Origin: Alphaproteobacteria bacterium
GTDB taxonomy: Bacteria > Pseudomonadota > Alphaproteobacteria > UBA9219
NCBI GenBank assembly: GCA_028690155.1
Contig: JAQVBU010000001.1
Location: 1 to 64,000, forward strand
Direction of reading: 5' to 3'
DNA: 64,000 nucleotides
The position numbers and the translations under genes are program-made. Numbering within the stretch: position 1 is the stretch's first letter; each line of letters starts with the position of its first letter. The notes under the pieces were generated by a model, which was not told where the DNA came from, did not search any database, and worked only from the letters and a program-made list of their open reading frames with translations. Below, one piece after another: positions 1 to 9,280 of this stretch.

Positions 1-467
1 TGGGCGACGTCGTATCGTTGGTGGAGCACGCTCTTGAGACCGTCGATAAAGACGAAGCCGAAGCCATGGCGGAACGAGTCCTGAAACAGGGGCGCTTTGA
101 CTTTAACGACATGGCCAAACAGCTTCATCAAGTGCGCCGCATGGGCGGCCTTTCCGGCATGATGGCTCTGATGCCGGGACTCGGAAAAATAAAAGAGCAA
201 ATGAAGAATGCATCGATCGACGACCGCCTTATTAAACGGCAGGAAGCAATCATTCAGTCCATGACCGCGGCCGAACGCAAGAACGCCGATTTGCTTCAAG
301 CGTCCCGCAAGCGCCGCATCGCCAATGGCGCCGGGGTTAGCGTGGCCGAAGTCAATCGGCTGATTAAACAATTCCTTGAAATGCAAAAAGTCTTAAAGCA
401 TCTGCGCAAGATGGGGCCCATGGGGGCCTTGTCGTCCTTGATGCCGTCATTCAAGGGAGTTTTTTGA
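1..467 (+). CDS. ffh: Signal recognition particle protein Ffh, C-terminal part
   Basis: This is the C-terminal end of the SRP GTPase Ffh (SRP54), cut by the left edge, so most of the NG GTPase domain is missing. About 154 residues remain: the last piece of the G domain (GDVVSLVE) and the methionine-rich M domain, with Met clusters such as [12 protein letters not shown] and, near the end, [12 protein letters not shown]. The M domain binds 4.5S RNA and hydrophobic signal sequences; with FtsY, Ffh delivers nascent membrane proteins to the Sec translocon. The frame is open through the edge, so the internal TTG at 18 is not a start. The gene heads the usual proteobacterial order ffh-rpsP-rimM-trmD-rplS, with rpsP 37 bp downstream. 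Confidence 0.96.
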   Translation, partial: GDVVSLVEHALETVDKDEAEAMAERVLKQGRFDFNDMAKQLHQVRRMGGLSGMMALMPGLGKIKEQMKNASIDDRLIKRQEAIIQSMTAAERKNADLLQASRKRRIANGAGVSVAEVNRLIKQFLEMQKVLKHLRKMGPMGALSSLMPSFKGVF

Positions 468-504
468 GGATCACACGAAACCAACAAAGAAAAGGAGAGA
501 GAGT

Positions 505-906
505 ATGCTCGTTTTACGTATGACACGCCACGGTGCGAAAAAGCGCCCTTTTTATCACATTGTCGCCGCCGATAGCCGTTTTCCACGCGATGGTCGGTAT
601 CTTGAAAAGGTCGGCACCTATAACCCTATGCTTCTCAAGGAAGATCCCAAGCGAGTTGTGCTAACGCCCGAACGCGTCAAGTATTGGCTTGAAAAGGGCG
701 CTCAACCCAGCGATCGCGTCGCGCGCATTCTGCACGCGGTCGGTCTTGGCCCAAAGGTAACTTATGCGGAATCGCCCAAGAAGTCGGCGCCGCGCGCCAA
801 GGCGCAGGAACGCTTGCGCGAAGAGGCTGAAGCCGCCAAAGCCGCCGCCGAGGCCGCCGCCGAAGCGCGCGCCGAATCCGCGACGGAAACCCCGGCCGAA
901 GCCTAA
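505..906 (+). CDS. rpsP: 30S ribosomal protein bS16
   Basis: Small-subunit ribosomal protein bS16, which binds 16S rRNA early in 30S assembly. The first 80 or so residues are the conserved fold ([20 protein letters not shown] near the N-terminus, then [12 protein letters not shown]). The last 45 residues are an Ala/Glu-rich tail of low complexity, which makes this 133-residue protein longer than the 80-90 residues usual for the family; such tails are common in alphaproteobacteria. The ATG at 505 has a strong AAGGAGAG ribosome-binding site. It is co-oriented with ffh upstream and rimM 13 bp downstream. Confidence 0.97.
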   Translation: MLVLRMTRHGAKKRPFYHIVAADSRFPRDGRYLEKVGTYNPMLLKEDPKRVVLTPERVKYWLEKGAQPSDRVARILHAVGLGPKVTYAESPKKSAPRAKAQERLREEAEAAKAAAEAAAEARAESATETPAEA

Positions 907-919
907 CGAATGAGGCCTT

Positions 920-1420
920 ATGGGATCCGACCGTAAAATAGCCGTGGGCCAGTTTGCCGGCGCGCACGGCGTGCGGGGCCTTGTTAAGCTCCGCAGCTTT
1001 ACGGAAGATCCCGAAGCGATCTTTTCCTATACTCCTCTTCTGGGCAAAGATCGGGCGTTTACGATAACGAAGAAAGGCGCGGTGAAAGATCTTTTCATTG
1101 CCGCCGTCGACGGAATCGCAACCAAGGAAGAGGCGGACCGGTTGCGCGGCGATAAAATTTATATCCCGCGCACCCTGTTGCCAAAGACGGCGGCAGACGA
1201 ATACTACGAAGCCGATCTGATTGGGCTTAGGGTCAGCAGCCGGGATGGTCGCGATTATGGAACGGTGCAGGGCGTTTTTGACTATGGTGGCGGCGTCTTT
1301 CTTGAAATTGAAACGGCGGACAAGAAAACCTTTATGTTGCCTTTCAAAAACACGTTCGTTCCTGAGGTCGATATCGAGGGCCAACGGATGATTATCGTTC
1401 TGCCAGAGGGGTGGCCATGA
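920..1420 (+). CDS. rimM: Ribosome maturation factor RimM
   Basis: RimM helps 30S subunit maturation by binding uS19 and the 16S 3' domain. The 166 residues show the two expected parts: an N-terminal RimM barrel ([20 protein letters not shown], residues about 8-27) and a C-terminal PRC-barrel domain ([11 protein letters not shown], then [12 protein letters not shown]). Length is typical. The ATG at 920 follows TGAGG and lies 13 bp after rpsP. Its stop codon overlaps the start of trmD as ATGA, so the two are probably translationally coupled. Confidence 0.96.
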   Translation: MGSDRKIAVGQFAGAHGVRGLVKLRSFTEDPEAIFSYTPLLGKDRAFTITKKGAVKDLFIAAVDGIATKEEADRLRGDKIYIPRTLLPKTAADEYYEADLIGLRVSSRDGRDYGTVQGVFDYGGGVFLEIETADKKTFMLPFKNTFVPEVDIEGQRMIIVLPEGWP

Positions 1421-2142
1421 GCTGGCGCGCGACGGTCTTAACCCTTTTCCCGGAGGTCTTTCCGGGCGTTTTGGATGCATCCCTGCCGGGAAAAGCGCGA
1501 AAAGAAGGGCTTTGGATGCTCGAAACGCTGGACATTCGATCGTTTGCGCGCGATAAGCACGCCTCGGTCGATGATACGCCTTATGGAGGAGGCGCCGGTA
1601 TGGTTTTGCGTCCGGACGTTATGGACGACGCCCTTGCCGGAGCCGAAGCGTCCTTTGGCCCCCATGCGCGACGGCTTTATTTGTCCCCGCGCGGACGGCT
1701 CTTCGATCAGGCGTTGGCCAAAGAGTTGGCGGGAGAGCCTTCCGTTCTGTTCGTATGCGGACGCTACGAAGGGTTGGATCAGCGCGTCATTGACGCGCGC
1801 GGGCTTGAGGAAGTCAGTATCGGCGACTTCGTTTTGGCCGGCGGTGAAATTGCGGCCATGGCCGTGATCGAAGCCTGCGTTCGTCTTATTCCCGGCGTGT
1901 TGGGGAACGAGGCGACCGTAGACGAGGAGAGTTTTTCTGAGGGATTGTTGGAATACCCTCATTACACGCGCCCGGCCGAATGGAAGGGCGTCAGGGTTCC
2001 GGAGGTGCTTCTTTCCGGAAACCACGAAAAAATTCGAGGATGGCGACGTGAACAAGCGGAAGAAATCACGCAAAAACGCCGTCCGGACTTGTATGAGACC
2101 TATGTTTTGACTAAGAAAGAGACAAAAGGGAGAGTGTCATGA
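1417..2142 (+). CDS. trmD: tRNA (guanine(37)-N1)-methyltransferase TrmD
   Basis: TrmD methylates N1 of G37 in tRNAs reading CNN codons, preventing +1 frameshifting. It is a SPOUT enzyme with a trefoil knot. Recognisable motifs are FPEVFPG near the N-terminus, [10 protein letters not shown], the SAM-binding loop [23 protein letters not shown], and the C-terminal HYTRPAEW. I chose the ATG at 1417 ([13 protein letters not shown]) because it overlaps the rimM stop as ATGA and has AGAGGGG upstream; the in-frame GTG at 1411 lies inside that ribosome-binding site. 241 residues is the normal length. The end overlaps rplS by 4 bp. Confidence 0.96.
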   Translation: MSWRATVLTLFPEVFPGVLDASLPGKARKEGLWMLETLDIRSFARDKHASVDDTPYGGGAGMVLRPDVMDDALAGAEASFGPHARRLYLSPRGRLFDQALAKELAGEPSVLFVCGRYEGLDQRVIDARGLEEVSIGDFVLAGGEIAAMAVIEACVRLIPGVLGNEATVDEESFSEGLLEYPHYTRPAEWKGVRVPEVLLSGNHEKIRGWRREQAEEITQKRRPDLYETYVLTKKETKGRVS

Positions 2143-2525
2143 ACTTGTTACAAAAGATCGAAGAGCAGCAGGTCAAAAAAGCAGCCGAAGCGGCCAAAGT
2201 CGACAATTTTACCATTGGCGACACGGTGTGCGTAAACGTCAAAGTCGTTGAAGGCACGCGTGAACGCGTTCAGGCCTATGAAGGGGTGTGCATTGCCCGG
2301 CGCAACGCTGGATGGAACTCCTCCTTCACCGTGCGTAAAATCAGCTACGGCGAAGGCGTCGAACGCGTTTTCCCGCTTCACAGCCCTCGCCTCGATTCCG
2401 TCAAGCTTGTGCGTCGCGGTCGTGTGCGTCGCGCCAAGCTTTATTATCTGCGTAGCCGTCGCGGAAAAGCCGCGCGTATTCAAGAAAAAACGGATTACGA
2501 TAAAAAAACAACGGCGCAAGCCTAA
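2139..2525 (+). CDS. rplS: 50S ribosomal protein bL19
   Basis: Large-subunit protein bL19, located at the 30S-50S interface. The 128 residues carry the typical F-x-x-GDTV core ([20 protein letters not shown]), the [12 protein letters not shown] loop, [11 protein letters not shown] and the basic [13 protein letters not shown] stretch. The start ATG at 2139 overlaps the trmD stop as ATGA. It is the last gene of the ffh-rpsP-rimM-trmD-rplS cluster and is followed by a clear intrinsic terminator. The C-terminal tail is short and lysine-rich. Confidence 0.97.
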   Translation: MNLLQKIEEQQVKKAAEAAKVDNFTIGDTVCVNVKVVEGTRERVQAYEGVCIARRNAGWNSSFTVRKISYGEGVERVFPLHSPRLDSVKLVRRGRVRRAKLYYLRSRRGKAARIQEKTDYDKKTTAQA

Positions 2526-2560
2526 CCCTAAGCCCGCCTTGTTTTTAAAACGCTTTTTTA

Positions 2561-2592
2561 ATGGCAGCGTCTTCGGATGCTGTCATTTTTTT
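2561..2592 (+). terminator. Intrinsic terminator after rplS
   Basis: An 11-bp stem (2561-2571 with 2576-2586, including two G-U pairs) is closed by a UUCG tetraloop and followed by a run of seven T. It lies 35 bp after the rplS stop and ends the ribosomal protein/tRNA modification operon. Confidence 0.85.
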
Positions 2593-2643
2593 GCAACGCA
2601 ACATTTTTATCCGCCGCAAGCCCTTTTCTGATAACTTTCTTAA

Positions 2644-2672
2644 TTGACTCGGCGTTAACCATAGTTTACATG
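2644..2672 (+). promoter_or_regulatory. Candidate sigma-70-type promoter for phasin gene
   Basis: TTGACT at 2644-2649 is followed after 17 bp by TACATG at 2667-2672. The -35 match is good and the -10 match weak. It sits between the rplS terminator and the phasin start at 2752, where a promoter is needed. It is inferred from sequence only. Confidence 0.4.
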
Positions 2673-2751
2673 TTCCAAACGAGAGCTGCTTCTTCCCCTC
2701 CCTCATGTGTTGCAGCGTCTATTGTTCTTGTTTCTTACACGGAGTTTTGTC

Positions 2752-3156
2752 ATGACCACGTCAACCAATGGCACAAACGACATCCCTGGCAATGTCGCCA
2801 AGGCGTTCGAAGATATCAATGCCGCCGTCGCAAACTATGTCAGCGCCGTTACAAAATCGAGCGCCGCTTTGTGGCAGGGTATTGAAGAAATTACTCGGAA
2901 CGTCAGCGGGCTGTCGCAGGAAAATTTTGCCCGCGCGATCAACGCTTATACGTCGATGGCCTCGGCTAAGAATCCTCAGGATGCCCTTACCACTCAGACC
3001 GAGTTCGTCAAGGAATCCTTCGACAACGCCGTCGCCAACGGAAGCAAGGTTTCGGAGCTTTCCGCTCGTGTCGCCAAAGATGCGATGGACCCTCTGACCC
3101 AACACGCTAACGAGACCATCAATTCGGTCCTGAACCGCGTCAAGCAACCCCTTTAG
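2752..3156 (+). CDS. Phasin family protein
   Basis: A 134-residue phasin-type protein, predicted to bind the surface of polyhydroxyalkanoate granules. The sequence is almost entirely amphipathic helix: an N-terminal part with AFEDINAAVANYVSAV, then EITRNVSGLSQENFARAINAY, FVKESFDNAVANGSKVSELS and a final DPLTQHANETINSVLNRVK, the usual ordering of phasin_2-type proteins. I start at ATG 2752, which follows ACGGAG; an in-frame start 45 bp upstream would add a non-phasin hydrophobic tail and has no good ribosome-binding site. It stands alone between a promoter candidate and a terminator. phaA, phaB and a second phasin are elsewhere in this window, so PHB storage is likely. Confidence 0.88.
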   Translation: MTTSTNGTNDIPGNVAKAFEDINAAVANYVSAVTKSSAALWQGIEEITRNVSGLSQENFARAINAYTSMASAKNPQDALTTQTEFVKESFDNAVANGSKVSELSARVAKDAMDPLTQHANETINSVLNRVKQPL

Positions 3157-3183
3157 TCGTTTCGACTCTTTGGATTGTTGCGA

Positions 3184-3232
3184 AAGCCTAATTGTTTGCC
3201 CTGTTGTTTTAGGCAGACAGTTGGGCTTTTTT
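3184..3232 (+). terminator. Intrinsic terminator after phasin gene
   Basis: A 12-bp stem pairs 3184-3195 with 3217-3228 (two G-U pairs); inside it a second short stem (TTGCC with GGCAG) is possible. A T-tract continues to 3232. It lies 27 bp after the phasin stop. Confidence 0.75.
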
Positions 3233-3426
3233 GTATTGTATATCAAATAATTAAATCTTTCTTGGCCTTAATTTACGGCCCCTTTACCAAGATGGTCTAT
3301 GGTCAAATTGTTACCCGACACCCCCTAACAGGGTCTTTTGCCGGGGAAAATTTAATTTTTGCGGGGTTGGCTATCCTGAAAAAGGCCTTATGACGCTTCC
3401 CCACTTAATGGGATTTTTAAAAGAGC

Positions 3427-3930
3427 ATGAACGACACGCTGTACAATCAAACGCTTCATTGGCTGACCTCGTCACTCGGAATCAAACGAAACTGTCTGGC
3501 CACGTTTTGCACGCAGATGACGGGAATTGCCATGAAGGTCGGGACAAATCTCTCGTTGCACAAAAAGTTCATGGCGTTGATGGGCCAAGTCGCCCAAGAG
3601 AAAGAAAAAGAAACAGCCATCCTTGACGAAATCGAGGCCATGGAAAAGCGGCACCACCTGCTTCGCCAAAAAGGCCTTCTTGAACAACGGCTGGCCGCCG
3701 CCGAAGAACGCGAGCAGCGTCAACGCAAAAAAGAAAATCTCGCCTTCCAAAAAGAGCTGGATCGTTTGCAAAACGATGGAAGCTCTTCGCGGTTTAATTT
3801 AGTGGGGATCCTCATTCTCCTTTACGGTTTTTGGCCGCGCGGCGGCTCTTCGGCACGGCGAGGGCTCTTCGCCAACGGAGGGGTGCCCTTAAAGCCACGG
3901 GAAGAAAACGCCAAGCCGAAGGTGCGCTAA
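3427..3930 (+). CDS. Unrecognised coiled-coil protein
   Basis: I do not recognise this 167-residue product. It has a strongly charged helical middle (about residues 55-120, rich in Glu, Lys, Gln and Arg, e.g. KEKETAILDEIEAMEKRHHL) that should form a coiled coil, then a short hydrophobic stretch (FNLVGILILLYGF, about residues 124-136) that could be a membrane segment, and a basic Gly/Pro-rich tail. The ATG at 3427 has only AAGAG close upstream, so the start is uncertain. It converges on dnaK and shares a bidirectional terminator with it. It may be a lineage-specific gene; coding status is moderately supported by codon use and the terminator at its end. Confidence 0.5.
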   Translation: MNDTLYNQTLHWLTSSLGIKRNCLATFCTQMTGIAMKVGTNLSLHKKFMALMGQVAQEKEKETAILDEIEAMEKRHHLLRQKGLLEQRLAAAEEREQRQRKKENLAFQKELDRLQNDGSSSRFNLVGILILLYGFWPRGGSSARRGLFANGGVPLKPREENAKPKVR

Positions 3931-3934
3931 AATA

Positions 3935-3970
3935 AAAAAGCCCGGGAAGGCTTACCTTCTCCGGGCTTTT
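3935..3970. terminator. Bidirectional terminator between convergent genes
   Basis: AAAAAGCCCGGGAAGG and CCTTCTCCGGGCTTTT form a GC-rich stem with a 4-base loop and one bulged base, flanked by A-tract on one side and T-tract on the other. It can stop transcription from the upstream coiled-coil gene and from dnaK. Confidence 0.85.
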
Positions 3971-3987
3971 CCTGACGGCGGCAAAGC

Positions 3988-5898
3988 TTATTTCTTATCG
4001 TCGTCTTTGACTTCGCTGAACTCCGCATCAACGACGTCCGGTTTATCGGCGGTCTCCTCGGCTGAGGACGCCGGTCCGCCAGAGGCCGACTCTTGTTGAG
4101 CCTTATAAAGCTGCTCTCCGATCTTCATCGAGACTTGGGTCAACGCTTCTGTCTTGGCCTTGATCTGCGACGCGTCGCCCGTTTCCAAAATGCCTTTCAG
4201 ATCCGAGAGGGCGCTTTCGGCCGCCGCACGGTCCGCACCGGAAACCTTTTCTCCCAATTCCTTGAGCGTCTTTTCCGTCTGATGGATCAACGCGTCCGCC
4301 TGGTTGCGGGCATCGACCGTCTCGCGACGTTTCTTGTCCTGCTCCGCATTGGTTTCGGCTTCTTTGACCATGCGGTTGATGTCGTCGTCGCTAAGGCCGC
4401 CCGAAGCTTGGATGCGGATCTGTTGTTCCTTGTTCGTCGCTTTGTCCTTGGCCGTCACGCTGACGATGCCGTTGGCGTCGATGTCAAAGGTCACCTCAAT
4501 CTGCGGCATACCGCGCGGCGCGGGAGGAATGCCGACCAAATCAAACTGGCCCAACATTTTGTTGTCCGCGGCCATCTCGCGCTCGCCCTGGAACACACGG
4601 ATCGTTACCGCGCTTTGGCCGTCTTCGGCCGTCGAGAACACTTGGCTTTTCTTGGTTGGAATCGTCGTATTCCGGTCGATCAAACGCGTGAACACGCCGC
4701 CCAACGTTTCGATCCCCAAAGACAGCGGGGTCACGTCAAGCAAAAGCACATCCTTGACGTCACCTTTAAGAACGCCCGCCTGAATAGCGGCGCCCACGGC
4801 CACCACTTCGTCCGGGTTCACGCCACGGTGCGGATCGCGACCGAAGAAGTCTTTCACGATCTCGATCACCTTGGGCATGCGCGTCATACCGCCAACCAAA
4901 ATCACTTCGTCGATCTCGCTGGTCTTGACGCCCGCGTCCTTCATGGCCTGACGGCAGGGTTCGATGGTCCGCTGCAACAGATCCTCGACCAGCGATTCCA
5001 ATTTTGCCCGCGTCAGTTTGACCGACAAGTGCTTGGGCCCCGTCTGGTCCGCCGTAATAAACGGAAGATTGACCTCGGTCTGCACCGAAGACGACAGCTC
5101 GATCTTTGCCTTTTCAGCCGCCTCTTTCAGGCGCTGCAGCGCCAGCTTGTCGCCACGCAAATCGATGCCCTGCTCCTTCTGGAACTCATCGCACAGGTAA
5201 TCCATAATGCGCGCGTCGAAGTCTTCGCCGCCCAAAAACGTATCGCCGTTCGTCGATTTCACTTCGAAAACGCCGTCGCCGATCTCAAGCACCGACACAT
5301 CGAACGTCCCGCCGCCCAAGTCATAAACGACCACGGTTCCGGATTTCTTCTTTTCCATGCCGTACGCCAAAGCGGCGGCCGTCGGCTCGTTAATAATACG
5401 CAACACTTCAAGCCCGGCAATCTTTCCGGCATCCTTCGTCGCTTGACGTTGACTGTCATTAAAATACGCCGGAACCGTAATAACGGCTTGGGCCACCTTC
5501 TCGCCTAAATAGGCTTCGGCCGTTTCCTTCATCTTCATCAAAATAAAAGCCGAAATTTCGGAGGGGCTATACGTCTTGCCTCCGGCCTCGACCCACGCAT
5601 CGCCATTCGTATTCTTGACGATTTTGTAAGGCATAAGCTCGATATCCTTTTGCACCATCGAATCGTCATAACGACGCCCGATTAAACGCTTGATCGCGTA
5701 AAGCGTGTTGGCAGGATTGGTTACGGCCTGACGCTTGGCCGCTTGGCCGACCAGACGTTCGCCAGAGCTCGAAAACGCCACAATCGAAGCGGTCGTGTTC
5801 GACCCCTCCGCGTTGTGAATGACGGTCGTATTGGAGCCCTCCATCACGGCAACGCAGGAATTCGTTGTCCCAAGGTCGATGCCTATAACTTTTGACAT
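3988..5898 (-). CDS. dnaK: Chaperone protein DnaK (Hsp70)
   Basis: The ATP-dependent Hsp70 chaperone, which with DnaJ and GrpE folds and protects proteins in the cytoplasm. The 636 residues show the nucleotide-binding domain ([10 protein letters not shown] at 5-14, DLGGGTFD at 193-200, [10 protein letters not shown]), the interdomain linker ([20 protein letters not shown]) and the substrate-binding domain, ending in an acidic tail EVKDDDKK. Length and motifs are fully typical. The ATG at 5898 has GAAAGGA upstream. In many proteobacteria dnaJ follows dnaK; here dnaK is followed by a terminator and no dnaJ is in the window. A promoter candidate lies about 60 bp upstream. Confidence 0.98.
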   Translation of the reverse strand: MSKVIGIDLGTTNSCVAVMEGSNTTVIHNAEGSNTTASIVAFSSSGERLVGQAAKRQAVTNPANTLYAIKRLIGRRYDDSMVQKDIELMPYKIVKNTNGDAWVEAGGKTYSPSEISAFILMKMKETAEAYLGEKVAQAVITVPAYFNDSQRQATKDAGKIAGLEVLRIINEPTAAALAYGMEKKKSGTVVVYDLGGGTFDVSVLEIGDGVFEVKSTNGDTFLGGEDFDARIMDYLCDEFQKEQGIDLRGDKLALQRLKEAAEKAKIELSSSVQTEVNLPFITADQTGPKHLSVKLTRAKLESLVEDLLQRTIEPCRQAMKDAGVKTSEIDEVILVGGMTRMPKVIEIVKDFFGRDPHRGVNPDEVVAVGAAIQAGVLKGDVKDVLLLDVTPLSLGIETLGGVFTRLIDRNTTIPTKKSQVFSTAEDGQSAVTIRVFQGEREMAADNKMLGQFDLVGIPPAPRGMPQIEVTFDIDANGIVSVTAKDKATNKEQQIRIQASGGLSDDDINRMVKEAETNAEQDKKRRETVDARNQADALIHQTEKTLKELGEKVSGADRAAAESALSDLKGILETGDASQIKAKTEALTQVSMKIGEQLYKAQQESASGGPASSAEETADKPDVVDAEFSEVKDDDKK

Positions 5899-5955
5899 TG
5901 CAATTTTCCTTTCAGATCAAGAGGCTAAGCTCTTCGGCTCGCCCTCATAGGTTTT

Positions 5956-5983
5956 AATATAGGAAGAATTTTGCCTGTTACAA
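5956..5983 (-). promoter_or_regulatory. Candidate promoter of dnaK
   Basis: On the minus strand, TTGTAA (5978-5983) and TATATT (5956-5961) are spaced by 16 bp, a fair housekeeping-type promoter about 58 bp before the dnaK start. A heat-shock-type -10 resembling GCCCATTGTA overlaps its -35, but I see no matching CTTGAA -35, so RpoH control is only possible. Confidence 0.45.
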
Positions 5984-6028
5984 TGGGCGCGCCCTTGAAA
6001 GATGGGGAAAAAAATCCTTCCCTCCCGT

Positions 6029-6997
6029 TTAGGGCGTTGCTTTTCCTTCATTGACGGCTGTCTTGGCCTGGCGCAGCAAGACGATGCTGATACGACGATT
6101 CCGCGGGTCCCGTGGATCCGTCGTAAACGGTTCCCGATCCGCAAGGCCGGAAACACGCGTAATTTTTTTCTCATCAACGCCGGCCTTAACCAAATACTCC
6201 CGGCAGGTGTTGGCGCGCTCGGTCGACAGCGTCCAGTTGTCCCGGCGCGAGCCGACCACAAACGGCGCGCTGTCCGTGTGCCCGGCGACGGATATTTTGT
6301 TTGGCAACTGCGCGATCACTTTGCCGATCATCAGCAGCAAATCCCGCCCGCGCCGGTAGGGTATCGCGCTTGCCGACGGGAAAAGCGATAAATTCTCCTT
6401 GTCCGTAATCTGGATGCGCAGCCCTTCGCTGGTCCGGTCGATCAAAATCTGGTCCGAAAAGGCGCGAAGCTCGGGACTTGATAAAATCGCTTCTTTTAAC
6501 AACCGCTCGGCAGTCTTGAAGCCCACCTCTTCCTTTTCCATATCGGAAAGGAGCTTCTTGGCTTCCTCGGTCAAAGCCGCCATCGCCGACGCCTCTTCGG
6601 CTTGACGCTCCCGCGCCGAATCCTCCTCGCCCTGCCCCAACCCGGCCACATCTTCGGAACCTTCCTCGCCCTGTCCCACCGTCGGGATCGTCGCCTGTTG
6701 CATCGACGGCGGCGAACGATCCGCCATTTCCGCCCCCGAGACCGTCGTGATCGACCGACCGCCGAACATGCCGCCTGCCCCTGACGATTCATTCCGTGAA
6801 ATCCCCGCGGGCGAAAAATAATCCGCGAGGCCGCGTCGCTGCTCGCTGGTCGTCACGTTTAAAAGCCACAACAACAGGAAAAACGACATCATGGCCGTTA
6901 CGAAATCCGCATAGGCCACCTTCCACGCGCCTCCGTGGTGCGCGGCGTGGCCGCCTTTCTTCTTCTTGCGGATAATAATGACGGGTTGATCGGCCAT
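6029..6997 (-). CDS. motB: Flagellar motor stator protein MotB
   Basis: MotB forms the peptidoglycan-anchored half of the proton-driven flagellar stator with MotA. The 322 residues have a short basic N-terminus, one membrane segment with the proton-carrying aspartate (VAYADFVTAMMSFFLLLWLL, Asp31), a long periplasmic linker rich in Glu/Ala/Gln, and a C-terminal OmpA-like peptidoglycan-binding domain (ISVAGHTDSAPFV, LSTERANTCREYLVKAGV, NRRISIVLL). The ATG follows AAGGATCGG, 12 bp after the motA stop, so motA-motB form an operon. No other flagellar structural genes are in the window. Confidence 0.95.
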   Translation of the reverse strand: MADQPVIIIRKKKKGGHAAHHGGAWKVAYADFVTAMMSFFLLLWLLNVTTSEQRRGLADYFSPAGISRNESSGAGGMFGGRSITTVSGAEMADRSPPSMQQATIPTVGQGEEGSEDVAGLGQGEEDSARERQAEEASAMAALTEEAKKLLSDMEKEEVGFKTAERLLKEAILSSPELRAFSDQILIDRTSEGLRIQITDKENLSLFPSASAIPYRRGRDLLLMIGKVIAQLPNKISVAGHTDSAPFVVGSRRDNWTLSTERANTCREYLVKAGVDEKKITRVSGLADREPFTTDPRDPRNRRISIVLLRQAKTAVNEGKATP

Positions 6998-7009
6998 CGT
7001 TTCCGATCC

Positions 7010-7882
7010 TTATGCCGTTGGCGTGGGCAGCGCCGTGGTTGCTTCTTCCAGTTCGGCAAACGACGGGCGAACCTCGGACAAAAGAGCTTTACGGGCGTAT
7101 TCTACCGAAATGGACGGAGCAAACCCTTGAAGATGGGCCAGAAGCCCTGTCTTCATGCATAAAAGATACTTGTTCTCCGCTTCGAAGAACGCGTTCATGG
7201 ACGACGCAAGAGGGCCGATAAACCCGTACGACGACCACACGCCCATAAACGTACCCACCAGAGCGCCGCCGATCATCGCGCCCAAAATCTCAGGCGGCTC
7301 GGAAATCGCGCCCATCGTTTTAATAACACCCAAAACCGCCGCCACAATACCAATGGCCGGCATACTGTCCGCCACCATCGTCATGGCCGCGACCACGCCC
7401 GCACTTTCGTTGTGGTGCACTTCCAGTTCCTCATCCATCAGCGCTTCAAGTTCGTAAGGCTTGTCCGAGCCCAACGTCACAAGCCGGAGATAATCGCACA
7501 AAAAACTCACCGCATGATGATTGGCCAAAAAACCCGGAAACTGTTGAAATAACGAGCTTTGTTCCGGATTTTCAATATGCTGCTCCAAGGCCAGCAACCC
7601 TTTGGTCTTCGCCAGCTTAAACAACTGATACATCATGCACAAAAGCTCTATGTAGGACTCTTTTTTGTACTTCATCTTGTGCATGATCATGCCGAACGCA
7701 TGGCCGGTGCGGCGGATCACAACCACAGGATTTGCAATGATAAAGCCTCCAAGCGCCGTGCCGCCCATCATAACCAGTTCGGCTGGCGCGGCATGCGCCA
7801 ACACCATAAGGCTCCCGCCCTCGGCCGCATAGGCACCCAGAGTACAGATAACAATCGTCAACACGCCGATTATGAGATTCAT
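7010..7882 (-). CDS. motA: Flagellar motor stator protein MotA
   Basis: MotA is the membrane part of the stator that converts proton flow into rotation. The 290 residues show four hydrophobic segments (about 2-25, 27-50, 165-190 and 198-220) separated by a cytoplasmic loop, as expected, with the family signature around VAAVLGVIKTMGAIS and GALVGTFMGVWSSYGFIGP. I start at the ATG at 7882 (MNLIIGVLTIVICTLGAYAA), which matches family N-termini and follows GGAAAAG; an ATG 33 bp upstream is possible. It is the first gene of motA-motB. It diverges from the PPIase gene at 8083. Confidence 0.95.
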   Translation of the reverse strand: MNLIIGVLTIVICTLGAYAAEGGSLMVLAHAAPAELVMMGGTALGGFIIANPVVVIRRTGHAFGMIMHKMKYKKESYIELLCMMYQLFKLAKTKGLLALEQHIENPEQSSLFQQFPGFLANHHAVSFLCDYLRLVTLGSDKPYELEALMDEELEVHHNESAGVVAAMTMVADSMPAIGIVAAVLGVIKTMGAISEPPEILGAMIGGALVGTFMGVWSSYGFIGPLASSMNAFFEAENKYLLCMKTGLLAHLQGFAPSISVEYARKALLSEVRPSFAELEEATTALPTPTA

Positions 7883-8082
7883 CGACTTTTCCGCATAAAA
7901 AAGAAGTAGGCCCATCTTTGGGCCCGAAGAGTTAAAATGCTTTTAACGCCCCCTGATCCGTCCCACCCGGCGAGAGCCTGCGCGCCTTTGTTTTGCCCCA
8001 TTTCTAAGGCTTGATGTTTGATCCGAGAGCCTTTAGGATTTCCTCGGCTTTCGGCCTTCTTTTTTAACAAAGGACCTTCCTC

Positions 8083-8931
8083 ATGAAACACAAAGCTTTT
8101 CTTGCCGCGCTGGCTGTCGCAGGCACGCTTGCCTTTTCTCCCGCCATCGCCGCCACGGATCCTGTCGTCGCTCGGGTGAACGGCGAAGAAATCCACCGCT
8201 CGGACGTTCTGCACGAAATCGAAATGGCCGGACCGGCTCTGCAACAATTGCCGCCCGCCATCATTTTTCCCCAGCTTCTGAAGAAAATGGTCGCCACCAA
8301 GGTCGTGGCGCAAAAGGGCTATGCCGAAGGGCTCGACAAGAGCGATACGGTCAAGGAGAAGCTTAAGCAGCTTGAGGCTCAAGTCGTCGCGGAAACGTAC
8401 ATCCACAAGCAAGTCGAACCCAAGATTACCGAAGACAAAATTAAGGCTCGGTACAAGCTTCTGGAATCAAAATTCAAACCCCAGGACGAAGTGCGCGCGC
8501 GTCACATCCTGGTCAAGACGAAAAAAGAAGCCGATGATCTTATCGCCAAGCTGAAGAAAGGCGCCGATTTTTCCAAGCTGGCCGAAGAAAACTCGAAGGA
8601 CACCGGCTCGGCCAAGCAAGGCGGCGACTTGGGCTATTTTGTTCGTGACGCCATGGTCAAGCCTTTTGCCGATGCCGCCTTCAAGCTGAAAAAAGGCGAA
8701 ATCAGCGATAGCCCCGTCAAGACCGAGTTCGGCTATCACGTCATCAAAGTCGAAGATCGGCGCAAATCGTCTCCGCCGCCTTTGGCCGACGTACGCGACC
8801 AAATTGCCAACCAGCTTGGCCAAGAGCTGACCAACGAGGAGGTCAACACGCTGACATCCAAGGCTAAAATTGAGATGTTTCAGATGGACGGCTCGCCCAT
8901 CAACAAAGAAAAAGGCGAAAACAAAAAGTAA
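8083..8931 (+). CDS. Periplasmic parvulin-type peptidyl-prolyl isomerase
   Basis: A 282-residue secreted peptidyl-prolyl cis-trans isomerase. It has a signal peptide (MKHKAFLAALAVAGTLAFSP, cleavage near AIAA), an N-terminal helical SurA_N-like region, and a parvulin domain at about residues 137-235 with the typical RARHILVKTKKEADDLIAKL, GGDLGYF and FGYHVIKVEDRR signatures. It probably helps fold exported or outer-membrane proteins, like PrsA, SurA or the plant-pathogen PpiC group; which of these is closest cannot be decided by eye. AAGGACC precedes the ATG. It is monocistronic, ending in a strong terminator. Confidence 0.92.
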   Translation: MKHKAFLAALAVAGTLAFSPAIAATDPVVARVNGEEIHRSDVLHEIEMAGPALQQLPPAIIFPQLLKKMVATKVVAQKGYAEGLDKSDTVKEKLKQLEAQVVAETYIHKQVEPKITEDKIKARYKLLESKFKPQDEVRARHILVKTKKEADDLIAKLKKGADFSKLAEENSKDTGSAKQGGDLGYFVRDAMVKPFADAAFKLKKGEISDSPVKTEFGYHVIKVEDRRKSSPPPLADVRDQIANQLGQELTNEEVNTLTSKAKIEMFQMDGSPINKEKGENKK

Positions 8932-8956
8932 GGACGGTGTGTCCTTTCCCTTTCTC

Positions 8957-8986
8957 AAAAGCCCGGGTTCATCCCGGGCTTTTTTG
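8957..8986 (+). terminator. Intrinsic terminator after the PPIase gene
   Basis: AAAAGCCCGGG, a 5-base loop and CCCGGGCTTTTTT form a perfect GC-rich hairpin with a T-tract, 26 bp after the stop codon. Confidence 0.92.
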
Positions 8987-8993
8987 TTTTAGA

Positions 8994-9112
8994 GCCGATC
9001 GTGATAAGGTTGGCGTCTTTTGACGACAACCGTTCACGTGAATCGGCTCGCTCATCAAACTAACGCCGATCGTGATAAGGTTGGCGTCTTTTAACGACAA
9101 CCGTTCACGTGA
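8994..9112 (+). repeat. Pair of 48-bp direct repeats
   Basis: Copy one is 8994-9041 and copy two 9065-9112. They begin GCCGATCGTGATAAGG, end CCGTTCACGTGA, and differ at one base (G at 9022 against A at 9093). The period is 71 bp. The start of each copy is also the inner part of the left inverted end of the surrounding element. Confidence 0.9.
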
Positions 9113-9202
9113 CCAAACGCCACAGGCGTTTGGCGCGTAGCAGGGCCAAAGCCCTGCGAAGTGCGAGCGTTCGCGAGGATAAAAACAGGCCTAAAGCCTG
9201 TT
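9113..9202. repeat. Three perfect hairpins in a row
   Basis: CCAAACGCC/GGCGTTTGG (9113-9121 with 9125-9133), GCAGGGC/GCCCTGC (9140-9146 with 9151-9157) and AACAGGC/GCCTGTT (9184-9190 with 9196-9202) are perfect short palindromes with 3-5 base loops, within 90 bp. None is followed by a T-tract. They look like components of a REP-type or palindromic repeat family. Confidence 0.8.
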
Positions 9203-9280
9203 GTTACAATCGGCTCGGCAATCAAAAACCTCGAGCTTTTACCGCCCGTGCAAAAAGCGCCAACCTAACGTGAAAAGGCT

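Noticed and set aside
4093..5508. A 471-codon open frame on the plus strand opposite dnaK
   Set aside because: It lies wholly antisense to a perfectly conserved dnaK and its translation is His/Arg/Leu-rich without any motif; it reflects codon bias of the real gene.
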